Source of the DNA: Thermoanaerobacter wiegelii Rt8.B1
Lineage (GTDB): Bacteria; Bacillota; Thermoanaerobacteria; Thermoanaerobacterales; Thermoanaerobacteraceae
Assembly (NCBI RefSeq): GCF_000147695.2
Contig: NC_015958.1
Location: 908,501-972,500, forward strand
Reading direction: 5' to 3'
Length of the DNA stretch: 64,000 nucleotides
The translations under genes and the position numbers were made by a program. The notes under the pieces are model-generated. The model was given only the letters and a program-made list of their open reading frames with translations. It ran no database searches and had not been told where the DNA came from. Below are positions 8,833-17,390 of the stretch, one piece after another. The first letter of the stretch is position 1, and every line of letters begins with the position of its first letter.

Positions 8833-10159
8833 AATGTAAAATAAAAAGTGGTTCCTACTCCTTCTTGACTTTCTATACCATATTTACTGCCGTGTAATGT
8901 CAATATTTCTTTCACTATTGCAAGTCCAAGCCCTGTGCCTGATTTGTTTCCTTTATAATATCTGTCAAAGATGTGCTCTAAATCTTTTTGCGGGATGCCG
9001 CATCCCGTATCTGATACTTTAATTAAAATTTCTTTATCTTGAGGCTCTGCAGTTATAGTAAGAATTCCGCCATTTTCCATACTCGCCATAGCATTGCTTA
9101 TTATATTTATAATTGCCCGTTTTATCATTTCCCTATCCGCTATTACCTTAAGCTTAAGATTATTAAGCTTTACTTCTATATTTTTTCTAAAATTTGAATT
9201 TCAAATATATCTAAAGTTTCAAATATAAGTTTTTCTAAATCTATAGGTTCCTCTTTTATTTCTACCATTCCTGATTGGAGCTTAGAAAGCTGTAACACGT
9301 CGTCTACTAATTTAGACATTCTCTCTGTTTCTTTAATCACTGTATTTAAATATTTTTCTCTTTTTTCTTTATCGTCTCCATAGTAGTCTAAAAGCATTTC
9401 AGAATATCCACGTATAAGGCCAAGAGGTGTTTTTAAATCATGGCTTATATTTGCAATCAAATCTTTTCTAAATTTATCTGTAATAGACAGTTGTTTTACC
9501 ATTGTGTTCATAGATTTTGCAAGGTCTCCTAATTCATCTTCTTCTTTGTAATTTATTTTGACATCTAAATTTCCAGAAGCGATTTGGTGAGCAGCATTTT
9601 TCAAAATTTGTATAGGTCGAGTAAACTTTTTCGACATGTAAATTGACACAAATAAAATTGCTGCTATTGTAACGACAAAAATCCGCCAAAAAACTTGTTT
9701 GAAAAGATTGACAGAGTCGTTTATAGCGGCGATAGGGATGCTCATTATTAAAGTAGCGGGTTTTCCGTTATATAAAAAAGGCCTTACAATAGAAAGATAT
9801 TCTATATGCAAAAAAGGATGCTCATATTTTACAACTTTTACAGTGCTTGTAGGGTGAAGAAGTACTTCAGGGATTCCCAAACCTCGACCGTATCCTCTGT
9901 TATTTCCTGCAATTATTATGTTGTTTTCTGTTATTGCGACGACTTGAGCATTAGATTTGTCAATAAGTTCACTTATAAGCATTTCATCGTTGTTATTTAT
10001 TGCTTCTACAATTTTTTCACTGTAATTTTTAAGTTGATTTATTTTGTAATAAGAGTATATCTTATTAATAAAAACTACTTGAGTAAGCCAAAACATAGAT
10101 AAAATTATAAGGCCTATGATAAGGTAAGAGATAAAAAGCTTTTTTCTTATTCCTTTCAA
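8820..10159 (-). pseudogene. Sensor histidine kinase, frameshifted between the DHp and ATPase domains
   Basis: This is an inner-membrane sensor kinase partnered with the response regulator upstream. In order it has TM1 (about 9-30), an extracytoplasmic sensor of about 130 residues, TM2 (about 158-176), HAMP, and the H-box NISHDLKTPLGLIRGYSEML. The frame then stops after a run of six A (9181-9186 as T on the plus strand). One extra A would restore EKNIEVKLNNLKLKVIADRE and join the HATPase part (IINIISNAM, DTGCGIP, GTGLGLAI). The first half would start at a TTG at 10159 with GGTGA upstream. As written, the kinase lacks its ATP-binding domain. Sequencing error, slippage or real inactivation are all possible. 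Confidence 0.85.
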
Positions 10160-10161
10160 AT

Positions 10162-10839
10162 TTATTCACCATCCAATTTGTAACCTATTCCCCAAACTGT
10201 TTTTATGAGCTTGCGCTTTTCTCCTAATTTTTCTCTCAACTGTTTTATATGGGTGTCTACGGTTCTTAAATCTCCATAAAAATCATATCCCCATACTTCA
10301 TTAAGGCACTTTTCGCGGGATACAACTTTTCCTTTATTATCTATTAAGAGTTTTAAAAGGTCAAATTCTTTTGGCGTAAGGTCAATTTTTTCTCCATCAA
10401 CTGTGACTTCTCTAGAACTTACATTTATAGAAATTCCTTCATATTCTGTTTTCCCATCTTCTTCTGAAGCTCCATAAGTTCTTGACAAAATTGCTTTAAC
10501 GCGAGCGATTACTTCTTTAGGGCTAAAAGGTTTTACAACGTAATCATCTGCTCCTAATTCAAACCCTAAAAGTTTATCATACTCTTCTCCTCTTGCTGTT
10601 ATCATCATTACAGGCACTTTTGACTTTTCTCTAATTGTTTTTAAAAGGCTCCAACCACTTATATCTGGAAGCATTATATCTAAAAGGATTATGCTTATAT
10701 CTTTATTATTATTATTAAAATATTCAAGCCCTGCTTTGCCATTTTCAGCTACCAATACTTCATATCCATTATTTTCTAAATAAGTTTTTAAAATATCTCT
10801 CATTCCTTCTTCGTCTTCAATTACTAAAACTTTTTGCAT
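10162..10839 (-). CDS. OmpR/PhoB-family response regulator
   Basis: The receiver domain has the expected acidic pocket (IEDEEG), phospho-accepting Asp (ILLDIMLPDISGW), Thr (MMITARGEE) and Lys (VVKPFSP). A winged-helix DNA-binding domain follows (LTPKEFDLLKLL, TVDTHIKQLREKL, TVWGIGYKL). I set the start at ATG 10839, with GGGAGGTG just upstream; a GTG inside that site is not used. It sits two bases from the kinase gene. It faces away from a secreted-protein gene whose promoter carries PhoB-like direct repeats, so that gene is a likely target. Confidence 0.93.
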   Translation of the reverse strand: MQKVLVIEDEEGMRDILKTYLENNGYEVLVAENGKAGLEYFNNNNKDISIILLDIMLPDISGWSLLKTIREKSKVPVMMITARGEEYDKLLGFELGADDYVVKPFSPKEVIARVKAILSRTYGASEEDGKTEYEGISINVSSREVTVDGEKIDLTPKEFDLLKLLIDNKGKVVSREKCLNEVWGYDFYGDLRTVDTHIKQLREKLGEKRKLIKTVWGIGYKLDGE

Positions 10840-10903
10840 AAAAAACACCTCCCATCTTTAGTTTAATTATTTTTTACTCAGTTTACAACATTTAAAATTA
10901 AAC

Positions 10904-10945
10904 TTCACACTTTCCTCACAAATTATATAAAATTACGTCAAACTA
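10904..10945 (+). promoter_or_regulatory. Direct-repeat operator upstream of the first secreted repeat protein
   Basis: TTCACA (10904) and CTCACA (10915) are spaced exactly 11 bp, the pattern bound by OmpR/PhoB-type dimers. TTACGTCAAACTA follows at 10933, and a -10-like TATCAT at about 10951. The same arrangement with the same spacing occurs at 11996-12037. Confidence 0.6.
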
Positions 10946-10997
10946 TTTGGGTATCATAAAGAATGAAAAGGAAAAACTTAAAAGGAGGTATCCATAT

Positions 10998-11891
10998 ATG
11001 AAGAGAAACAAATGGTTAATAGTTTTAGCAGTTGTATTGGCTTTAGCAATTCCTTTGACAGTTTTTGCAGCAAATACTGATTCACCACTGACAAACAGCA
11101 TAAAAGGCTTTTTTGGAATTGACACATCAAAGCTTACACCAGAGCAAGAGCAAATAATTACAGATTACAACAAAAAAATAGCCGACCTTGAAAAAGAGTT
11201 TATAAACAAACTCTTATCAGAAGGGCTTATAACTCAACAACAAGCAGATAATATAATTAAAAACATTGATAGCAAAGTTTCTAAAGCAAATCAAGACAAT
11301 GTTCCCTTCTTCATTGGTGGCGGAAGAGGATTTGACAAAGGATATTTTGGAATAGGCCCAATTGATACTTCAAAGCTTACAGAACAACAAAAAGCAGCTT
11401 TGACAGAAATATACAAACAAATGGCGTCACTTCAGAAGGATATAGTAAACAAATTGGTATCTGAAGGATTATTGACTCAAGACCAAGCAAACAAAATCAC
11501 AAGTGCGATAGATAATGCAATAGCTAATGCTGATAAAAAAGGCTATGCTATGTTTGGTGGCAACGATGGATTAGGGTTTATTTTGAGAGGTGTTGATCCA
11601 TCTAAATTGACAGACCAGCAAAAGGATGAATTAATTAATTATTACAAACAAATGGCACAATTGCAAAAACAATTAGTTGATAAATTTGTAAGCTTTGGAG
11701 TTATTACTCAGGACCAAGGAAATACGATTAAAAATAGAATTGATACAATGGTAAAAAATATGGAACAAAACGGATTGCCTCAAGGATTTTTCAAACATTT
11801 TGAAGGAAAAAGAGGAGATTTTAAAGGTAAATGGCAAAATGAAAATAATCAACAGAATAGTGTTCCACAAAGCTACAATAATTCGATTTGA
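10998..11891 (+). CDS. Secreted protein with three DUF2680-like helical repeats
   Basis: This is a 297-residue exported protein: a signal peptide (positive MKRNK, hydrophobic core, cleavage after VFA near residue 25), then three repeats of about 60 residues separated by Gly/Phe-rich linkers. Each repeat reads roughly DTSKLTxEQ...YxxxxAxLxKxxVxKLxSEGLITQxQAxxI and resembles the DUF2680 family; the function is unknown. The C-terminus is Gln/Asn-rich. An upstream in-frame codon exists, but AAAGGAGG places the start at ATG 10998. The two-component operon next door and the shared operator suggest envelope-stress or surface control, which is inference. Confidence 0.78.
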   Translation: MKRNKWLIVLAVVLALAIPLTVFAANTDSPLTNSIKGFFGIDTSKLTPEQEQIITDYNKKIADLEKEFINKLLSEGLITQQQADNIIKNIDSKVSKANQDNVPFFIGGGRGFDKGYFGIGPIDTSKLTEQQKAALTEIYKQMASLQKDIVNKLVSEGLLTQDQANKITSAIDNAIANADKKGYAMFGGNDGLGFILRGVDPSKLTDQQKDELINYYKQMAQLQKQLVDKFVSFGVITQDQGNTIKNRIDTMVKNMEQNGLPQGFFKHFEGKRGDFKGKWQNENNQQNSVPQSYNNSI

Positions 11892-11914
11892 TGAATTTAA
11901 TATTTGATTGTTAG

Positions 11915-11943
11915 AAGAGGTGGTGGGAAGCCATCTCTTTTTT
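11915..11943 (+). terminator. Intrinsic terminator
   Basis: A 9-bp stem (AAGAGGTGG / CCATCTCTT, one G-U pair) is followed by a run of T. Confidence 0.8.
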
Positions 11944-11995
11944 ATATTGTCAAAACTTTATAGATTGCCAATACTCATATTAATTTAAACGAATT

Positions 11996-12037
11996 TTCAC
12001 ACATCCTTCACAAATTCAATATGGTTACCTCAAACTA
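11996..12037 (+). promoter_or_regulatory. Second copy of the direct-repeat operator
   Basis: TTCACA (11996) and TTCACA (12007) are 11 bp apart, with TTACCTCAAACTA 18 bases after the start of the second half-site, exactly as at 10904-10945. A -10-like TATTAT/TATATAA lies at about 12043. It precedes the second secreted protein gene. Confidence 0.62.
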
Positions 12038-12106
12038 AAAGGTTATTATATAAGTGTAACAAATAAAAAACAAAAAACAAAAATCAAAAAAGGAGTGTGG
12101 TTTTAA

Positions 12107-12664
12107 ATGAATCTCAAAAAGGTAGTAGCAGTAGTACTTACAGGAGGTATGCTTTTAAGTGGAATAGCTGCTTATGCAGCCACAACTGGCAATACAGCTA
12201 GTTCTTCAACGCCACCTCAATATTCTACGACAGCACCAAGATACGGAATGAGTAGAAATGCAGATTTTCTTGCAAAACTGACTGGTAAGACAGCAGATGA
12301 AATTTTAAGTGAACTTCAATCAGGGAAAACAATAGTTCAGATTGCAGAAGAAAATGGCATAACACTTGACAATCTGAAAAAAGCTTTAATTGAGCAAAAA
12401 GAAGGGTTTATAGACCAATTAGTTAAAGATGGTAAAATAACTCAGGATAGGGCTGACACAATCAAAAAAACCATTGAAGACAAGATAAATTCATGGGATG
12501 GAACCTGTCAATATGGTAAAGGTTCAGGTGTAGGTTTAGGTCTTGGACTTGGAAAAAATAGCAATGGCAATACAGGTGTAGGCTTGGGAGCAGGTTTTGG
12601 TGCTAAAGGAGCGCATAAAGGAGCAGGCTATAGAGGAAACTTTGGACCAACTGTTCAGCAGTAA
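12107..12664 (+). CDS. Secreted glycine-rich protein with a DUF2680-like segment
   Basis: This is a 185-residue exported protein with a signal peptide (MNLKKVVAVVLTGGMLLSGI, cleavage near AYA). A helical region (KTADEILSELQSGKTIVQIA) is followed by one repeat like those of the previous gene (EGFIDQLVKDGKITQDRADTI). The tail is rich in Gly (GVGLGLGLGKNSNG). AAAAAGGAG precedes the ATG. No enzymatic motif is visible. It shares its promoter-region motif with the upstream paralogue, so both are probably co-regulated. Confidence 0.72.
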   Translation: MNLKKVVAVVLTGGMLLSGIAAYAATTGNTASSSTPPQYSTTAPRYGMSRNADFLAKLTGKTADEILSELQSGKTIVQIAEENGITLDNLKKALIEQKEGFIDQLVKDGKITQDRADTIKKTIEDKINSWDGTCQYGKGSGVGLGLGLGKNSNGNTGVGLGAGFGAKGAHKGAGYRGNFGPTVQQ

Positions 12665-12666
12665 TG

Positions 12667-12697
12667 AAAAAAGGCAAGGGTTCAACCTTGCCTTTTT
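12667..12697. terminator. Strong bidirectional terminator
   Basis: A 13-bp perfect stem (AAAAAAGGCAAGG / CCTTGCCTTTTTT) lies between the secreted protein gene and the convergent bioY, whose stop codon is inside the hairpin. Confidence 0.9.
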
Positions 12698-13230
12698 TCA
12701 TTAGATTTTATAACAGGTTTTAATTTTAAAGTGAGATAGGAAGCGATAAATGCTTTGATTAAGTCGCCAGGTATAAAAGGAAGTGCCCCGGCTAAAATGG
12801 CTTTTTTAAATGGTATTCCTGTAACAAAAGAGAGCTGAGTTACTCCTAAAATATAAACAAAAATTATTGCAAATAAGAGATAGCTTATAAAAATATTAAT
12901 AAAATTTGCTTTTTTATTTTTTAAAGTCAAAGAAATTAAAAAAGCTGCAAAGGGCCAACTTAAAATATATCCTCCTGTAGGTCCTACTAAAACATTTAAA
13001 CCTCCTGTAAGTCCAGAAAAGACAGGTATTCCAATTGCACCTAAAAGGTCAAAAATAAAAAGGCTCAAAAATGCTGATGTAGGATTTAAAAGCCCTCCAG
13101 CTAACATTACTGCAAAAGTCTGTCCTGTGATAGGTACTGGAGAAAAAGGTAAGGGGATTTTTACAAAACCCATTATAAAAGTAATAGCAGCAAAAAGAGA
13201 AGCTAAAATCATGTCTTTAGTTTTTATCAT
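12682..13230 (-). CDS. bioY: BioY, substrate-binding component of an ECF biotin transporter
   Basis: BioY is the membrane S-component that captures biotin, alone or with the EcfA1A2T energy module. The 182-residue protein has about six membrane helices and the family motifs FSPVPITGQTFAVMLAGGLL, GPTGGYILSWPFAA and LPFIPGDLIKA. The start is ATG 13230 with GAGGAGG upstream. No EcfA/T genes lie in the window, so it probably shares a general module encoded elsewhere. An upstream operator indicates repression by BirA with biotinyl-AMP. Confidence 0.94.
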   Translation of the reverse strand: MIKTKDMILASLFAAITFIMGFVKIPLPFSPVPITGQTFAVMLAGGLLNPTSAFLSLFIFDLLGAIGIPVFSGLTGGLNVLVGPTGGYILSWPFAAFLISLTLKNKKANFINIFISYLLFAIIFVYILGVTQLSFVTGIPFKKAILAGALPFIPGDLIKAFIASYLTLKLKPVIKSNEKRQG

Positions 13231-13263
13231 ATTTTTCCTCCTCATTGTATTATTACAACAATT

Positions 13264-13317
13264 ATTATATTTTTTTAAAAAAGAATTGTCAACTATTTTT
13301 ACATAATGGTTAACAAT
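13264..13317 (-). promoter_or_regulatory. bioY promoter with overlapping BirA operator
   Basis: On the minus strand a perfect TTGACA (13292-13287) and TATAAT (13269-13264) are separated by 17 bases. A 33-bp dyad at 13285-13317, with arms ATTGTCAAC and GTTAACAAT, matches the Firmicute BirA box in arm sequence and overall length and overlaps the -35. Confidence 0.85.
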
Positions 13318-13321
13318 TCTT

Positions 13322-13355
13322 TAAAAAAGTAGCCCTCTTAAATTTTTAAGAGGGC
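13322..13355 (-). terminator. Terminator of the bifunctional-nuclease gene
   Basis: An 11-bp stem (GCCCTCTTAAA / TTTAAGAGGGC) is followed, reading leftward, by a T-run. It isolates bioY from the upstream gene. Confidence 0.85.
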
Positions 13356-13365
13356 CAGTAGAATT

Positions 13366-13788
13366 TTAACTATCTCTATCATCAAATTTTAAATCTGCCA
13401 TATCATAAGTGAATTCCGCTAAACGAATATTTATGAAAATTGGTATATCAGTTCGCATTGCCAAAGCTATCGCATCACTGGGTCTTGAGTCTAATTTTAT
13501 AACTCTATCCCCTTGTTTTATATAAAGCTCTGCATAATAAGTGTCATCTTTTAAATCAGTAATTACAACTTTTTCAGGTTTTCCTCCAAGTTCTTCGATA
13601 ACAGATTTTAAAAGGTCGGGGGTTAAAGGGCGAGGCGGTGTAATTCCCTGAAGAGGGATAGCTATGTTTTGAGCTTCCAGTGGACCTATAACTATAGGTA
13701 AAACTTTCTTTTCCTCTTCATCTGTCAATAGGACGGAGAAATTTCCTTCTACGTCCATCGTAATTGCCTTAACATGAAATTTTAACAT
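13366..13788 (-). CDS. Bifunctional nuclease (BFN/DUF151) domain protein
   Basis: This is a 140-residue soluble protein matching the BFN/DUF151 family. The signature stretches are VLPIVIGPLEAQNIAIPLQG, KVVITDLKDDTYYAELYI and DSRPSDAIALAMRTDIPIFI. Plant members have been reported with nuclease activity; bacterial roles are unclear. It is monocistronic, with an ATG start after a GAGGTG site and a terminator before bioY. Confidence 0.88.
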   Translation of the reverse strand: MLKFHVKAITMDVEGNFSVLLTDEEEKKVLPIVIGPLEAQNIAIPLQGITPPRPLTPDLLKSVIEELGGKPEKVVITDLKDDTYYAELYIKQGDRVIKLDSRPSDAIALAMRTDIPIFINIRLAEFTYDMADLKFDDRDS

Positions 13789-13881
13789 TTTTTACACCTC
13801 GATTTAAAACATCTTCTTATTATCATTATATCATATTTATGCAAATTTAATCTGATTGTTTGCTTTAAAACAACTTAACTG

Positions 13882-13910
13882 TTGACAATTGGTGAGATTT
13901 TATATATATT
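13882..13910 (+). promoter_or_regulatory. Promoter of the valS T-box transcript
   Basis: TTGACA (13882-13887), a 17-base spacer and TATATT (13905-13910). The expected start is near 13917. Confidence 0.8.
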
Positions 13911-13924
13911 ATATATCAAATAGA

Positions 13925-14145
13925 ATATGAGGCTATGAAAGAGAGGAGTAAGTGTATACTGGCTAAAGAGAGGGATATCCCATGGGCTGAAAGGATTCCC
14001 GCCAAAGGTACACTGAAGGTAGCTCTGGAGCCTGTAAACCGAAGTTGAGTAGGTTTAAACGGGTCTGCCCGTTATAGCTTGAGTGATAAATAAAGGTGGT
14101 ACCGCGAAATGCCCTTTCGCCCTTTGTGGGTGAAAGGGTTTTAAA
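13925..14145 (+). promoter_or_regulatory. T-box riboswitch for valyl-tRNA
   Basis: This is a T-box leader that senses uncharged tRNA-Val. Stem I pairs AGTGTA with TACACT. The adjoining specifier loop contains GTA (14019-14021), a valine codon. The T-box core AAAGGTGGTACCGCG (14092-14106) pairs with the tRNA acceptor end. A terminator stem (CCCTTTC / GAAAGGG) with a T-run ends at about 14142. Uncharged tRNA-Val should favour the antiterminator and expression of valS. Confidence 0.94.
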
Positions 14146-14168
14146 ATTTTACGAAGGGAGTGTAAGGC

Positions 14169-16808
14169 ATGAAAGAGATAGCTAAAACCTATAATCCAAA
14201 GGAATTTGAAGATAGAATTTATGCTTTTTGGATGGAAAAAGGATATTTTACTCCTAAAATAGACCCTGAAAAACAGCCATTTACCATTGTTATACCGCCT
14301 CCAAACATAACAGGGCAATTACATATGGGACATGCACTTGATAATACTTTGCAGGACATATTGATAAGATGGAAAAGAATGCAGGGTTATGCAGCTTTGT
14401 GGATACCTGGCTCAGACCATGCCAGCATTGCGACGGAGATAAAAGTTTTAGACACGATAAGAGAAGAAACGGGGTTCACAAAGAAAGAAATAGGAAGAGA
14501 AGAGTTTTTGAAAAGGGCATGGGCCTGGAAGGACAAATACGAAAACCGTATTTTAAGCCAATTAAAAAAGTTGGGTTCTTCTTGTGATTGGACAAGGACA
14601 CGCTTTACTATGGATGAAGTATGTTCAAGGGCGGTAAGAGAAGTTTTTGTTTCACTCTATGAAAAAGGGCTCATATACAGAGGTGACAGGATAATAAATT
14701 GGTGCCCAGACTGCAATACTGCTTTATCTGATGCGGAAGTGGAACATAAAGAGCAAAAAGGGCATTTGTGGTACATCAAATATCCCATAAAAGGGGAAGA
14801 TGGATATGTAGTTATAGCTACTACAAGGCCAGAGACGATGCTGGGGGATGTAGCAGTTGCTGTAAATCCTGATGATGAAAGGTATAAGGATGTGGTAGGT
14901 AAGACTTTGATACTGCCACTTGTAGGAAGGGAGATACCTGTAATTGCTGACAGCTACGTTGATCCTTCATTTGGAACTGGTGCTGTTAAAGTGACGCCTG
15001 CTCACGACCCAAATGACTTTGAGATGGGGACAAGACACAATCTTCCATTTATCAACATAATGAATGAGAATGCGATAATCAATGAAAATGGAGGAAAATA
15101 TAAAGGTCTTGATAGGTATGAGGCGAGAGAAAAGATAGTAGAAGACCTCAAAAATCTCGGACTACTTCTAAAAGTTGAAGACCACGTTCACAATGTGGGA
15201 CATTGTTACAGGTGCGATACGGTAGTTGAACCTCTACTTTCCAAGCAGTGGTTTGTAAAGATGGAGCCTTTAGCTAAACCTGCTTTAGAAGTTGTAAAAG
15301 AAGGAAAAATTAAATTTGTGCCAGAACGGTTTGAAAAAATATACATTAATTGGTTAGAAAACATAAAGGATTGGTGTATTTCAAGGCAATTATGGTGGGG
15401 ACACAGAATTCCTGCCTGGTATTGTGATGACTGTGGTCATATAACTGTATCGCGTAAAGACCCGGAAAAATGTGAAGCTTGTGGAAGTACCAACATACAT
15501 CAAGACGAAGATGTATTAGATACTTGGTTTAGTTCTGCACTTTGGCCTTTCTCTACTATGGGTTGGCCAGAAGAAACAGAAGATTTAAGATATTTCTATC
15601 CGACAGATGTACTTGTTACGGGATATGACATAATTTTCTTCTGGGTTGCAAGAATGATTTTTATGAGTTTGGAATTCATGAAAGAAGTGCCATTTAAGCA
15701 TGTTTTGATACATGGTTTAGTCAGGGATGCTCAAGGTAGAAAAATGAGCAAATCTCTTGGCAATGGAATAGACCCGTTAGAGGTTATTGAAAAGTATGGA
15801 GCAGACACTTTAAGGTTTACATTAGTCATAGGAAATGCTCCAGGAAACGATATGAGGTTTAGTCAAGATAAAGTTGAACTCAGCAGAAACTTTGCAAATA
15901 AATTGTGGAACGCTTCAAGATATGTGTTGCTGAATTTAACTGATAATGATACTAATCTTTATACAGAGGGGTTAACTATTGCTGATAAGTGGATTTTGAC
16001 AAGGTATAACAATATAGTAAAAGAAGTGACAGAGAATTTAGAAAAATTTGAGTTAGGAATAGCTGCGACAAAACTTTATGACTTTGTGTGGAGCGAATTT
16101 TGCGATTGGTATATAGAACTTAGCAAACCTGTGCTATACAGTGATAACCTTGAAGCTAAAAAGGTTACAAAGTCTGTTTTAAGATATGTGCTTGATAATA
16201 CTTTGAGGCTTTTGCACCCCTTTATGCCTTTTATAACTGAAGAAATATGGCAGAATTTACCTCATGAGGGCGAGAGCATAATGATTGCTGAATGGCCGAA
16301 ATACAAAGAAGAACTGGATTTCACTGAAGAAGCGAAAAATGCTGAGATTATAATGGAAGCTATTAGGACCATTAGAAATTTAAGAGCAGAAGCAAATGTT
16401 TCCCCTTCTAAAAAAGCAAAAGTTATTGTGACTGTTGAAAATGAAAATTATGTAAAGATGTTTGAAGTGGGTGCAAATTATATAATGAAACTTGCAGGTG
16501 CTAGCGAAGTTGTAATTGAAACAGATAAAAGTAAAATTCCTCATAAAGCTTTGAGTGGAGCAATAGAAGGAGGATTGGTGGTACTTCCACTTGAAGATTT
16601 AATAGACTTAGAAGAAGAGATAAAGAGGCTTAATGAAGAAAGACAAAAAGTGATAAGCGAAATTGAAAGAGCACAAGGGCTTTTAAATAATGAAAATTTC
16701 GTCAAAAAAGCGCCAGAAAAAGTAGTCAGTGCGGAAAGAGAGAAATTAGAAAAATATACTACGATGCTTAAAAACATAGAGGAAAGACTTAAGTTATTAA
16801 AGAGTTAG
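14169..16808 (+). CDS. valS: Valyl-tRNA synthetase
   Basis: This class I synthetase charges tRNA-Val. The 879-residue protein has the HIGH signature ([15 protein letters not shown], residues 45-59), a connective editing domain ([15 protein letters not shown]), zinc-type CxxC clusters (CDDCGH, CEACGS), KMSKS (residues 525-529) and a C-terminal coiled-coil arm typical of ValRS ([20 protein letters not shown]). The length is as expected. It is controlled by the T-box immediately upstream; the ATG follows GAAGGGAG. Confidence 0.98.
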   Translation: MKEIAKTYNPKEFEDRIYAFWMEKGYFTPKIDPEKQPFTIVIPPPNITGQLHMGHALDNTLQDILIRWKRMQGYAALWIPGSDHASIATEIKVLDTIREETGFTKKEIGREEFLKRAWAWKDKYENRILSQLKKLGSSCDWTRTRFTMDEVCSRAVREVFVSLYEKGLIYRGDRIINWCPDCNTALSDAEVEHKEQKGHLWYIKYPIKGEDGYVVIATTRPETMLGDVAVAVNPDDERYKDVVGKTLILPLVGREIPVIADSYVDPSFGTGAVKVTPAHDPNDFEMGTRHNLPFINIMNENAIINENGGKYKGLDRYEAREKIVEDLKNLGLLLKVEDHVHNVGHCYRCDTVVEPLLSKQWFVKMEPLAKPALEVVKEGKIKFVPERFEKIYINWLENIKDWCISRQLWWGHRIPAWYCDDCGHITVSRKDPEKCEACGSTNIHQDEDVLDTWFSSALWPFSTMGWPEETEDLRYFYPTDVLVTGYDIIFFWVARMIFMSLEFMKEVPFKHVLIHGLVRDAQGRKMSKSLGNGIDPLEVIEKYGADTLRFTLVIGNAPGNDMRFSQDKVELSRNFANKLWNASRYVLLNLTDNDTNLYTEGLTIADKWILTRYNNIVKEVTENLEKFELGIAATKLYDFVWSEFCDWYIELSKPVLYSDNLEAKKVTKSVLRYVLDNTLRLLHPFMPFITEEIWQNLPHEGESIMIAEWPKYKEELDFTEEAKNAEIIMEAIRTIRNLRAEANVSPSKKAKVIVTVENENYVKMFEVGANYIMKLAGASEVVIETDKSKIPHKALSGAIEGGLVVLPLEDLIDLEEEIKRLNEERQKVISEIERAQGLLNNENFVKKAPEKVVSAEREKLEKYTTMLKNIEERLKLLKS

Positions 16809-16825
16809 CCTCTAGGGGGATTTGT

Positions 16826-17362
16826 ATGTTATCTTTGTTTAAAAGGCCCAAAAAAGAGTCTCAACTGGTTATAAGAGAGGCCAAGATAAAAGATGCGAGG
16901 GGGATAATAAAGCTTTTAAACAGTGTTGGAAGAGAAAAATTGTATATGGTGTCAGAGACATTTAATTGGTCTGAGGAGGAAGAAAAACAGCTTATTAAAA
17001 ATTTAGACCGCAACAAAGATTTGATCCTAGTGGCAGACTACGGTGGTGAAATCGTAGGCTGCCTTACTCTCTTTCGTTATTATGGAGGAAGGTCTCCTAA
17101 AGTACAACATGTAGGAGAAATAGGTATAAGTATAGACGCTCGATTTAGGAATATAGGAATCGGAACAAAGTTGTTTACGGAAGCTATTAATTGGGCAAAA
17201 AGCAAAGGCTATGAAAAACTTTGCCTCAGTGTTTTTAGTACCAATGAAGTAGCAATACACCTTTATAAGAAATTTGGTTTTGAAGAAGAGGGTAGAAGAA
17301 AAAAACAGTTTAAAATTGGTGATGAATACGTAGATGAGGTTTTGATGGGATTGTTTTTGTAA
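16826..17362 (+). CDS. GNAT-family N-acetyltransferase
   Basis: This is a 178-residue acetyl-CoA-dependent acetyltransferase. The acetyl-CoA-binding motif is ISIDARFRNIGIGTKLF (R-x-x-G-I/x-G), followed by the AINWAKSKGYEKLCLSVFSTNEVAIHLYKKFGF stretch that defines motifs A and B; only part need be matched to place it in the family. It begins with a basic leader before the domain (VIREAKIKDARGIIKL). It is 18 bases downstream of valS and may be co-transcribed. The acceptor substrate is unknown. Confidence 0.9.
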   Translation: MLSLFKRPKKESQLVIREAKIKDARGIIKLLNSVGREKLYMVSETFNWSEEEEKQLIKNLDRNKDLILVADYGGEIVGCLTLFRYYGGRSPKVQHVGEIGISIDARFRNIGIGTKLFTEAINWAKSKGYEKLCLSVFSTNEVAIHLYKKFGFEEEGRRKKQFKIGDEYVDEVLMGLFL

Positions 17363-17390
17363 AATCCGTTTATATGGGAGATGGGCTTAA

